Below are positions 42,011 through 49,628 of a stretch of 64,000 nucleotides of DNA, one piece after another. The DNA lies in assembly GCF_900095135.1 (NCBI RefSeq), contig NZ_LT605205.1, positions 1,550,001 to 1,614,000 on the forward strand, given 5' to 3'. The DNA comes from Proteiniphilum saccharofermentans. GTDB taxonomy: Bacteria; Bacteroidota; Bacteroidia; Bacteroidales; Dysgonomonadaceae. A model generated the notes under the pieces. The model did no database searches. It was not told the origin of the DNA and worked only from the letters and a program-made list of their open reading frames with translations. Both the position numbers and the translations under genes were made by a program. The first letter of the stretch is position 1; every line of letters starts with the position of its first letter.

Positions 42011-43900
42011 ATGAGAAATATAAAACAAATAATAACCATCATCGTTTTGGGATTTGCCATTGTCCTCAATTCTTGTTCGGACTTTATGGATATCGTACCT
42101 TCTACTTCCTATACGGAGCAGATGGTCTTTACCGATGCAGCTCTGACGCAAGCTTTTGTAAATGATTTATACAATAACATACATCCGGGTGCGCAAGAAC
42201 ATTCTTTGGACGGATTGACCGACGATGCTTACTTTACCCATAACTATGGGCAAAAAGATGTTGTTGAAGCTGCTTCTATTTCACAGACCAACCTTCAATG
42301 GTATGACAATAATAACAATCCTTTTAGATGGGTAAATAGATACAGAGGTATCCGTTATGCCAATATTATTATCAATAACATTGACAATGTGCCGGAAAAG
42401 GTTGGATTTAACCTGAATCGTATGAAAGGTGAAGCCTATTATATGCGTGCACACATGTATCATGAACTGATACGTGGCTTCGGAGGGGTGCCTATTGTCA
42501 CTGAAGACTTCTCTCTTGACCAGGTAGAAGAGATGAAAAAACCCCGTAATACCATGCGCGAATGTCTGGAATTTATCGTAAGCGATCTGGAAAAGGCTGA
42601 AGAATATCTTCCTGAAACCGTTGGTTCAGGGGAATGGGGACGTGTAACCAAGTTCGTGGCAACCGGATTGAAAGCCCGTATTTTATTGCATGTTGCCAGC
42701 CCATTGTATGCGGACCGCACGGTAAATACCTTGGCTGTTAATCAATTCGACGGTGATCGTATGGCTACTTATCGTGCCGCCAGGGATGCCGCAATTAAAG
42801 TGATTGAGGATGGCCCATTTGAGCTGATCGATTGCAGAGGAGGCATCAATACTGAAAGGGCTGAGAAATTCAAAGCTATCATGACGGATATTCAAAACAG
42901 CGAGCAAATGTTTGTCCGTAATTACCACACTTCTATTGGAGCTGCGAATAATATGGGATTATGGCATGGACCGAATGGTTATCATAACTGGGCAGGAACT
43001 ACGCCAACACAGGATTTGGTAATGGCGTTTGAATTCGAGGATGGAACTATGCCGGAAGGGATGACTAAACCCGGAGAATTCCAGAAAGGAAATCCCTATA
43101 ATGGTCGTGAACCTCGTTTTTATGCCACTGTAGCTACCGACGGGAATACCTGGGGACGTCCGCGTCCGGCTGATGCCGCCACGTTGGATCCTACTCCTCT
43201 GGGAACCCTGCAGGCAGGTAAATATGAAGTGACCGACGGTGATGTGCAAATTGAATACCGTGATGGAGTTGTCCGACGCTCAATGTGGGGTGTGGATACC
43301 CGTCAGGGACCTATCGAAGACTGGAATGGGTCATGGACAGGTTATTACGAGAAGAAATTGATCGACACTTCCGTTGATGCACAGTATTTCAGGCAAACCG
43401 TACCGCATGTTTATATGCGTTTGGCCGAAATGTACCTCATCGCTGCAGAAGCAAGTATTGAATTGAATGAATTGGAGGAAGCGGCAAAGTGGCTGGATAT
43501 CTTGCGTGGACGTATTGAGTTGAAAGATACCAGATCTACCCTGGCTGCCCGTGGAAAACAATTTTCCCAGGCCGATATGCGTGATTTCCTGCGTCAGCAA
43601 CGTCGTGCAGAATTCGCCTATGAGCAACATCGTTATTTTGATGTTCGCCGTTGGATGATCGCTCCGGAAGCAGGTAATAAACCTTTGACGGGGATTATTG
43701 TAGAAGGTATCCTGAAACCGGGTCAGACATCTTATAAACCGTATATTCACAATGAAGAGAAATATGATTACTACTATTATGTAAATGATCTCTCCAGTCG
43801 TGAGAACCGGAAATGGTTGGATAAGATGTATTTTGCCCCTATCCATCAGGATGAAATTCGTCGTAATCCAAATCTGGTTCAAAATCCGGGAATGGACTAA
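42011..43900 (+). CDS. SusD/RagB-type surface lipoprotein (locus 3)
   Basis: 629 residues. The lipobox is LNSC (Cys22), followed by SDFMDIVPSTSYTEQMVF. The family helices are MKGEAYYMRAHMYHELIRGF with GGVPIV. The C-terminal signature is MRLAEMYLIAAEASIELNEL ... LRQQRRAEFAYEQHRYFDVR and the end is APIHQDEIRRNPNLVQNPG. It is the partner of the SusC at 38891. A long hairpin (43917) and a MITE-like element (44058) separate it from the oxidoreductase genes. Confidence 0.94.
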   Translation: MRNIKQIITIIVLGFAIVLNSCSDFMDIVPSTSYTEQMVFTDAALTQAFVNDLYNNIHPGAQEHSLDGLTDDAYFTHNYGQKDVVEAASISQTNLQWYDNNNNPFRWVNRYRGIRYANIIINNIDNVPEKVGFNLNRMKGEAYYMRAHMYHELIRGFGGVPIVTEDFSLDQVEEMKKPRNTMRECLEFIVSDLEKAEEYLPETVGSGEWGRVTKFVATGLKARILLHVASPLYADRTVNTLAVNQFDGDRMATYRAARDAAIKVIEDGPFELIDCRGGINTERAEKFKAIMTDIQNSEQMFVRNYHTSIGAANNMGLWHGPNGYHNWAGTTPTQDLVMAFEFEDGTMPEGMTKPGEFQKGNPYNGREPRFYATVATDGNTWGRPRPADAATLDPTPLGTLQAGKYEVTDGDVQIEYRDGVVRRSMWGVDTRQGPIEDWNGSWTGYYEKKLIDTSVDAQYFRQTVPHVYMRLAEMYLIAAEASIELNELEEAAKWLDILRGRIELKDTRSTLAARGKQFSQADMRDFLRQQRRAEFAYEQHRYFDVRRWMIAPEAGNKPLTGIIVEGILKPGQTSYKPYIHNEEKYDYYYYVNDLSSRENRKWLDKMYFAPIHQDEIRRNPNLVQNPGMD

Positions 43901-43916
43901 TTATTTTTCAACTATT

Positions 43917-43967
43917 CTGTCCTGTTATGAGTTGATTTACATCTTGTGGCAACTTATCTCAGGACAG
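43917..43967 (+). terminator. Hairpin after susD (locus 3)
   Basis: CTGTCCTG (43917-43924) pairs with CAGGACAG (43960-43967), and the inner AGTTG pairs with CAACT. No strong T-run follows, so it is probably a partial terminator or 3-prime stabiliser. Confidence 0.5.
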
Positions 43968-44057
43968 GACAGATTTCCGGCTTTATCCGATTGATTATAT
44001 TTATTTTGTCCGTTCGATAAAAAGATGTAAATTTGGATTTATTTTTTACTAATTATT

Positions 44058-44252
44058 AGAAACTGTTTAAATTTTACCGAAATATTTTTATAATTGAGTT
44101 CTTTGTTTTTCTTTGCTACTGTTTTGGTCTCTTTTGCGCATCTTTTTCACTTTTTCCTTTTGATTTAGCCCGCTAAATCTGCAAGAAAAAAATAAAAAAT
44201 CTATCCCAAAATAAACTCAAAACAGTATTGCAATAAAATTTAAACAGTTTCT
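44058..44252. mobile_element. MITE-like element (195 bp) in front of an oxidoreductase gene
   Basis: The perfect 19-bp inverted termini are AGAAACTGTTTAAATTTTA (44058-44076) and its reverse complement (44234-44252). There is no coding capacity. A central palindrome GATTTAGC-CC-GCTAAATC is seen. It ends 19 bp before the ATG at 44272, so it forms most of that gene's leader. I cannot define a clear target duplication (flanks ATTATT and TAGTTA). Confidence 0.75.
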
Positions 44253-44271
44253 TAGTTAATACCATTTTTTC

Positions 44272-45435
44272 ATGAAAAGAAAACTCAAAATGGGCATGGT
44301 CGGCGGTGGGAGCGATGCCTTTATCGGAGCTATACACCGTCGTGCAGCATTTATGGATAACCTGATCGAACTGGTCTGTGGTTGTTTCAGTGCCAATCCG
44401 GAAATATCCAGAAGTTCCGGAAGGGAATATTTCATTCCGGATCACCGGATCTATGACAACTACCATGAAATGTTTGAACGCGAAATGGAGTTGCCAGAAG
44501 AAGAACGGATGGATTTTGTGACCATCGTAACCCCCAATAAATGGCATTTTGAACCTGCCATGATGGCCCTGGAGAGAGGTATTCACGTTGTGCTCGACAA
44601 ACCGATCACCTTTTCCCTCGAAGAGGCAGTAAAACTCAGGGAAAAAGTAGAGGAGACCGGTCTGGTACTGGCGCTCACACATGTCTATTCGGGCTATCCT
44701 GCCGTTAAAGAGGCGAAGGCACGTATTGCCGGCGGTGAGTTGGGCAGGATCAGAAAAGTGTATGTGGAATATACACAGGGATGGCTGTCGCAGCGTATTG
44801 AATTACAAGGAGGAAATAACGCCGGCTGGAGAACAAATCCCAACACTACCGGTAAAGCAGGTTGTATGGGAGATATAGGTACCCATGCCTGGCACCTTGC
44901 CGAATATGTGACGGGACTCAAAGTTCAGGAAGTATGTGCCGATCTGCAGACTTATGTGGAGGGACGTCCTGTGGATGATGACGGTGCTTCGTTACTCCGT
45001 CTGGAGACCGGTGTGACCGGTGTGCTGATGGCTACTCAAATCGCTACTGGCGAAGCCAATAATATCCGTATTCGTGTGTATGGAGATAAGGGCGGATTGG
45101 AATGGAGGCAGATGGACCCGAATCGTTTGATCCTGAGATGGGGAGATAAACCCACACAAGAACTCTATATGGGGAATAACGAATTCCTGAGCGATATTGC
45201 CAAATGGAATACCAGAACACCTGCAGGACATCCGGAAGGTTTTATTGAAGCATTTGCCAATATTTACCGGAACTTTGCTTTAACTGTAATGGCTAAGAGA
45301 AACGGGGAAGTCCCCAATGGGCACATTACCGATTTCCCATCCGTTTACGACGGAGTCAGGGGAATGCAATTTGTGGAAACGATGGTAGAAGCAAGCAAGG
45401 ATAACCATACAAAATGGTTTAAATGGATTGAATAA
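44272..45435 (+). CDS. Gfo/Idh/MocA family oxidoreductase (cytoplasmic)
   Basis: 387 residues. The Rossmann start is KLKMGMVGGGSDAFIGAIHR. The sugar-dehydrogenase motif is VVLDKPITFS (E-K-P in most relatives, here D-K-P), and the catalytic His region is GDIGTHAWHLAEYV. There is no signal peptide, so it acts in the cytoplasm with NAD(P). Relatives oxidise or reduce sugars at C2 or C3 (inositol dehydrogenases, 3-keto-sugar enzymes). It opens the redox block of locus 3, and its leader carries the MITE-like element. The next gene follows after 134 bp, so it may be a separate transcript from the cytochrome. Confidence 0.88.
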   Translation: MKRKLKMGMVGGGSDAFIGAIHRRAAFMDNLIELVCGCFSANPEISRSSGREYFIPDHRIYDNYHEMFEREMELPEEERMDFVTIVTPNKWHFEPAMMALERGIHVVLDKPITFSLEEAVKLREKVEETGLVLALTHVYSGYPAVKEAKARIAGGELGRIRKVYVEYTQGWLSQRIELQGGNNAGWRTNPNTTGKAGCMGDIGTHAWHLAEYVTGLKVQEVCADLQTYVEGRPVDDDGASLLRLETGVTGVLMATQIATGEANNIRIRVYGDKGGLEWRQMDPNRLILRWGDKPTQELYMGNNEFLSDIAKWNTRTPAGHPEGFIEAFANIYRNFALTVMAKRNGEVPNGHITDFPSVYDGVRGMQFVETMVEASKDNHTKWFKWIE

Positions 45436-45569
45436 AGATAATTTTTGTCAAAGAAGTACTTTTTATAGATTCATTTTTTTAAATAGAATAAAATTTCGTA
45501 CTTTTATTGGCAAATAATAGCAATATATAGATAAAAACTATAATTTAAAACTTTTTATCAGGAACTACA

Positions 45570-47135
45570 ATGTCGAAACGTGCCAGGAGGGAACAGAGAA
45601 CAGGTAAAAAATTGCATCAACGAAAAGGTTTTTTCCTTCTCATCGGAATATTCATCGGAATTGTTTTTGTTGCAGCCCTGTACCAGACTTCAGTCTATTT
45701 TTCCACGAATGAATCCTGCATGATGTGCCACGTGCATCCTCATGCAGAAGAAAGTTGGATGTTGTCGGTCCATGTGAACAACTCAAGTGGAGTGATGGTC
45801 AACTGTGTAGACTGCCATCTTCCGCCTAAAGACGACACTTGGGCGCATTATACGGCAAAGATATCGCTGGGTGTGCGTGATTTGTGGGGATACCTTACCA
45901 AGGATCCTGCAGAGATCGACTGGGACAGAAAATCGGAATTGGAACATGCTGTGAAATATATTCCTAACGAGTCTTGTGTAAAATGTCACCAAAATCTCTT
46001 TCCACAAGGAATCAGCGATGATGGTATTACGGCACATCTTTATTATGAGGAGAATGCGGAAAAGCTCGATTTGCAGTGTATCAGTTGCCATTTGGATGTA
46101 GGGCATTACAACCCGAACTATTCCCATGGGCAGATGGTTGGCGTTCCCGGCATGACCGGAGCTGCAGCAGCAGATACCAGCTTGTTTTATAAGGAGCCGG
46201 CGGTGGTCACCGGTTTTGCCAATTATACAGAGCAGATTCCCGGTACGGCAGTTTCGTTTGAGATGATCGCAATCCCTGGTGGTACTTTCAAGATGGGAAG
46301 TCCGGAAAAAGAACCTTTCCGCAATCCGGACGAATCGCCGCAGCATGAGGTATCTCTGAGTCCGTTCTTTATGGCGGAGGTAGAAACCACCTGGGATATG
46401 TACTGGGCATTCTATGCGGAGACGATGAGCGAAGGGCGTACTCCTCCTGAAACGGTATATGCGAACAACCTGAATGCAATGGGAGTAGACGCCATATCAG
46501 GTCCTACGCCTCCATTCGGCTATCCCGACCAGGGGTGGGGACAAGGTGACCGTCCTGCTATTACAATGACCCATTATGCTGCCGAAACATTCTGCCAGTG
46601 GTTATCGGAGAAGACCGGTAAGAAATACCGTCTCCCTACCGAGGCTGAGTGGGAATATGCTGCCCGTGGAGGTACGGAAACACCTTATTTCTTTCCCGGA
46701 AGTCCGAAAGATTTTTCAGATCAGGGATTTATGCGGAATGTTTTCAAGCCGAAGACCGACGGTATCACCTCGTATGTGGTCTATGACAAAAATAGTAACG
46801 GACGTACGCAGCCTCCTTCCGAAGTGATGGCCAATCCTTTCGGATTAAAAAATATGCTGGGTAATGTGATGGAGTATACGGCTGACAAATATGATCCGCA
46901 AGCATATGCTAAACGGTCAGGAGTTACACATAATCCCCGCGTGACCGAAGGTGACGAATGGGTGGTACGTGGAGGACTCTATTCTTCCGATGCGGCTGAT
47001 GTGCGGAGTGCGAGCCGTAGACATACGCAACACGAAGCATGGTTGAGGACGGACCCGCAACAACCAAAGAGTATCTGGTGGTATTCCGATATAAAAGGGA
47101 TCGGATTCCGTGTAGTATGTGAACCGGACTTATAG
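45570..47135 (+). CDS. NapC/NrfH-type tetraheme cytochrome c fused to a SUMF1/FGE-like domain
   Basis: 521 residues. There is one N-terminal membrane anchor (about 20-40, GFFLLIGIFIGIVFVAALYQ) and then four CxxCH haem sites: CMMCH (50-54), CVDCH (79-83), CVKCH (136-140) and CISCH (170-174), as in NrfH/NapC quinol dehydrogenases. From about 230 a SUMF1 (formylglycine-generating-enzyme-like) domain follows: MIAIPGGTFKMGSPEKEPFR, YRLPTEAEWEYAARGG, MLGNVMEYTADKY, VVRGGLYSS, GIGFRVVCE. The Cys pair needed for formylglycine formation is absent, so this half is probably a binding or scaffold domain. It should take electrons from quinol or pass them to it. No nrfA follows. CcsBA at 49629 could attach the haems. 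Confidence 0.85.
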   Translation: MSKRARREQRTGKKLHQRKGFFLLIGIFIGIVFVAALYQTSVYFSTNESCMMCHVHPHAEESWMLSVHVNNSSGVMVNCVDCHLPPKDDTWAHYTAKISLGVRDLWGYLTKDPAEIDWDRKSELEHAVKYIPNESCVKCHQNLFPQGISDDGITAHLYYEENAEKLDLQCISCHLDVGHYNPNYSHGQMVGVPGMTGAAAADTSLFYKEPAVVTGFANYTEQIPGTAVSFEMIAIPGGTFKMGSPEKEPFRNPDESPQHEVSLSPFFMAEVETTWDMYWAFYAETMSEGRTPPETVYANNLNAMGVDAISGPTPPFGYPDQGWGQGDRPAITMTHYAAETFCQWLSEKTGKKYRLPTEAEWEYAARGGTETPYFFPGSPKDFSDQGFMRNVFKPKTDGITSYVVYDKNSNGRTQPPSEVMANPFGLKNMLGNVMEYTADKYDPQAYAKRSGVTHNPRVTEGDEWVVRGGLYSSDAADVRSASRRHTQHEAWLRTDPQQPKSIWWYSDIKGIGFRVVCEPDL

Positions 47136-47210
47136 TGGTAAGGTGAAATGGTGGAGAAGTGATAATAACAATAAAAAATCCTAAAACAATAATCTAAAAC
47201 AATCAAAGTA

Positions 47211-48581
47211 ATGAAGAAAGAAAACAATCTAACCAGAAGGTCATTTCTGAAAACTTCTGCCGTGGCGGGAGCAGTCGGAGTGATCGGTACCGGCTCCGCG
47301 GGATTTCTGACATCCTGTAGTGGTGGAGGAAAAGAGGGTAATGCGCCTTTGAGAGAGCCTGGTACTTATTATATCCCCGAACTTCCTGACTTGGCAACTG
47401 ACGGAAAAGAACTGAAAGCAGGTGTTGTAGGTTGCGGTGGACGTGGTTCGGGAGCAGCCATGAACTTCTTGAATGCAGCCAATGGCGTGACTATCGTCGC
47501 TTTGGGTGATGTGTTCCAGGACAAGGTCGACAAGCTGGCAGAGAAACTGAAGGACGAAAAAAATATCGATATTCCTGCCGATAAACGCTTTGTGGGATTG
47601 GATGCCTATAAACAGGTGATCGATAGCGATATCGACGTACTGATCGACTGCACTCCTCCTTTCTTCCGTCCTGAACATTTCAGATATGCGGTAGAGAAAA
47701 ACAAACATAGTTTTCTGGAAAAACCGATCTGTGTAGACTCGGCAGGATATCGTACCATCGTAGCTGCAGCCAGGCAAGCGCAGGCCAAGAACTTATCCGT
47801 AGTTACCGGAACGCAACGCCACCATCAGCGCGGCTATGTGGAATCATTCAAACAAATCATGAATGGCGCTATTGGTGAAATTACCGGTGGAACGGTTTAT
47901 TGGAACCAGTCTCAGTTGTGGTATCGCGACCGTCAACCACAATGGAACGATTTCGAGTTTATGGTACGCGACTGGGTGAACTGGAAATGGCTGTCGGGAG
48001 ACCATATCGTGGAGCAGCATGTCCACAATATTGATGTATTTACCTGGTTCTCCGGATTGAAACCTGTCAGTGCAGTCGGTTTTGGTTCACGCCAACGTCG
48101 TGTGACGGGTGACCAGTACGATAATTTCAGTATCGACTTCACCATGGAGAACGGTATTCATATGCACAGTATGTGCCGCCAGATCAATGGTTGTGCCAAC
48201 AACGTGAGCGAATTTATCCAGGGAACGAAAGGATCATGGTCGAGCAATGGTGGACATGTGATTAAGGATCTTGCCGGCAATGTGATCTGGCAATATGATA
48301 GTGAGGCTGAAAAGGCCACTTTCCAGCAAACGGATCCCTATACCCTGGAGCATGTCAATCTGATTAACTGCATACGGGGTAACAAACCAATCGAACAGGC
48401 ATCTGAAACGGCTGTGTCGAATATGGCTGGAATCATGGGGCGTGAAGCAGCCTATACCGGACAGCAAGTGACCTGGGATGCCATGACTGCTGCTCCGCTT
48501 GATTACACTCCCGCCGACCTGAATATCGGTAAAATGGATATGTCCGGATTTACGGTACCCGTACCGGGAAGTGGAAAATAA
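47211..48581 (+). CDS. Tat-exported Gfo/Idh/MocA family oxidoreductase (lipoprotein-like)
   Basis: 456 residues. The Tat signal is TRRSFLKTSAVAGAVG with a possible lipobox (LTSC), so the folded, cofactor-loaded protein goes to the periplasm. The Rossmann motif is AGVVGCGGRGSGAAMNFL, the sugar-dehydrogenase lysine motif is SFLEKPICVDS, and the region GDHIVEQHVHNIDVFTWF supplies catalytic His/Asp. It is larger than cytoplasmic members because of extra loops (NQSQLWYRDRQPQWNDFEF). In the periplasm free NAD is not available, so a bound cofactor must be recycled: either the reaction is redox-neutral or electrons leave through the cytochrome encoded just upstream (inference). A GH109-like hydrolase role is an alternative. 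Confidence 0.85.
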   Translation: MKKENNLTRRSFLKTSAVAGAVGVIGTGSAGFLTSCSGGGKEGNAPLREPGTYYIPELPDLATDGKELKAGVVGCGGRGSGAAMNFLNAANGVTIVALGDVFQDKVDKLAEKLKDEKNIDIPADKRFVGLDAYKQVIDSDIDVLIDCTPPFFRPEHFRYAVEKNKHSFLEKPICVDSAGYRTIVAAARQAQAKNLSVVTGTQRHHQRGYVESFKQIMNGAIGEITGGTVYWNQSQLWYRDRQPQWNDFEFMVRDWVNWKWLSGDHIVEQHVHNIDVFTWFSGLKPVSAVGFGSRQRRVTGDQYDNFSIDFTMENGIHMHSMCRQINGCANNVSEFIQGTKGSWSSNGGHVIKDLAGNVIWQYDSEAEKATFQQTDPYTLEHVNLINCIRGNKPIEQASETAVSNMAGIMGREAAYTGQQVTWDAMTAAPLDYTPADLNIGKMDMSGFTVPVPGSGK

Positions 48582-48593
48582 AAAATTGCGATT

Positions 48594-49511
48594 ATGACAC
48601 TCGACAGGAGAAGATTTTTAAAAACAACCCTTGCCGGTTCAGCAGCTGTGGCCATAGGTGGATGTACCTCGTTTGCTTCGGCAAACGGAAAGGGAGACTC
48701 TTGCTCTAAGAGTAAGGCGAAACTGAATATCTCTTTTCAGGAGGGAACCGCTCCCGGAGCCAACCTGAATGAGAAGTTCGATTTCATGGAAAAGCATGGT
48801 GTAGTGGGCTTTGAACCTCACGGAAAACCTATGCTTGCGAGATTACAGGAGATGAAAGACGCTCTCAAAGGGCGAAATATAAAAGTGAGTGCCGTCTGTG
48901 CCGGTTTTGATGGTTTTATCCTCTCTACCGATCCGAAGATCCGGAAACAATGCCGTGATACGATGGAAGCACTGATGATTGCCGCAGGTGAACTCGAATC
49001 AGTAGGTGTAATCATTGTACCTGCTTTTAACAGCCAGGTTCCGGTGATGCCCCACACGCAGGAGACACGCGATTTCCTCTGTGAGCAGTTTGACGAGATG
49101 GGCACTTTTGCACAACAACATGGCACGACTGTTATTCTCGAGCCGCTGAACCGCAAGGAGGCATTCTATCTCCGTCAGGTGGCTGATGCCGCTTCTATCT
49201 GCCGTGATATAAATAATCCGGGAGTGAAATGTTTGGGTGACTTCTGGCACATGACCTGGGAAGAGACTTGCGATATGGCTGCCTTCCTTTCTGCCGGAGA
49301 TTACCTGCAACACGTGCATATGGCCAGCCGTAAACGGCGCAGCATGCCCGGAGAAGATGGTGATGCAGATGACTATGTGAAGGGGTTTAAAGGGCTCAAG
49401 ATGCTTGGATACGACAAGTATGTCAGCTTTGAATGCGGTGCTCAGGGAGATCGTAATATAGTAGTGCCGGCAGCCCTTGAATTACTTCGTAAACAGTGGG
49501 AAGAAGCGTGA
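48594..49511 (+). CDS. Tat-exported sugar isomerase/epimerase-like TIM-barrel protein (PF01261 type)
   Basis: 305 residues. The Tat signal is DRRRFLKTTLAGSAAVAIGG with a lipobox-like GGC. The mature part is an AP-endonuclease-2/xylose-isomerase-like barrel. Metal ligands are visible as Glu in VILEPLNRKE, His in GDFWHMTWEE, His in HVHMASRKRR and Glu in YVSFECGAQG. Members epimerise or isomerise keto-sugars; some are reported to open 3-keto-glycosides by beta-elimination. It starts 12 nt after the Tat Gfo/Idh/MocA gene and shares its export route, so the two very likely act on the same molecule in sequence. A strong terminator follows at 49553. Confidence 0.82.
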   Translation: MTLDRRRFLKTTLAGSAAVAIGGCTSFASANGKGDSCSKSKAKLNISFQEGTAPGANLNEKFDFMEKHGVVGFEPHGKPMLARLQEMKDALKGRNIKVSAVCAGFDGFILSTDPKIRKQCRDTMEALMIAAGELESVGVIIVPAFNSQVPVMPHTQETRDFLCEQFDEMGTFAQQHGTTVILEPLNRKEAFYLRQVADAASICRDINNPGVKCLGDFWHMTWEETCDMAAFLSAGDYLQHVHMASRKRRSMPGEDGDADDYVKGFKGLKMLGYDKYVSFECGAQGDRNIVVPAALELLRKQWEEA

Positions 49512-49552
49512 GACTATCCTTCATGACGAATAGATAGTGCTGCATAAATAAA

Positions 49553-49588
49553 AATGAGTGAAGGGAATCAATCCCTCACTCATTTTTT
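49553..49588 (+). terminator. Rho-independent terminator after the TIM-barrel gene
   Basis: AATGAGTGAAGGGA pairs with TCCCTCACTCATT (one bulged A), short loop ATCAA, followed by six T. This is the clearest terminator of the window. Confidence 0.8.
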
Positions 49589-49628
49589 GCTAAATAAACT
49601 AAAATAAACATCCCTGTCAAAAATCACT

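Noticed and set aside
41294-42151. Minus-strand open frame of 285 codons across the susC/susD junction of locus 3
   Set aside because: It is antisense to two solid genes and crosses their boundary; Ile/Phe/Tyr-rich without domain motifs.
43331-43882. Minus-strand open frame of 183 codons inside susD of locus 3
   Set aside because: Shadow of susD; no start context or family motif.
45570-47135. Sulfatase-activating formylglycine-generating enzyme
   Set aside because: The SUMF1 fold is there, but the catalytic Cys pair is absent and no sulfatase gene is in the window.
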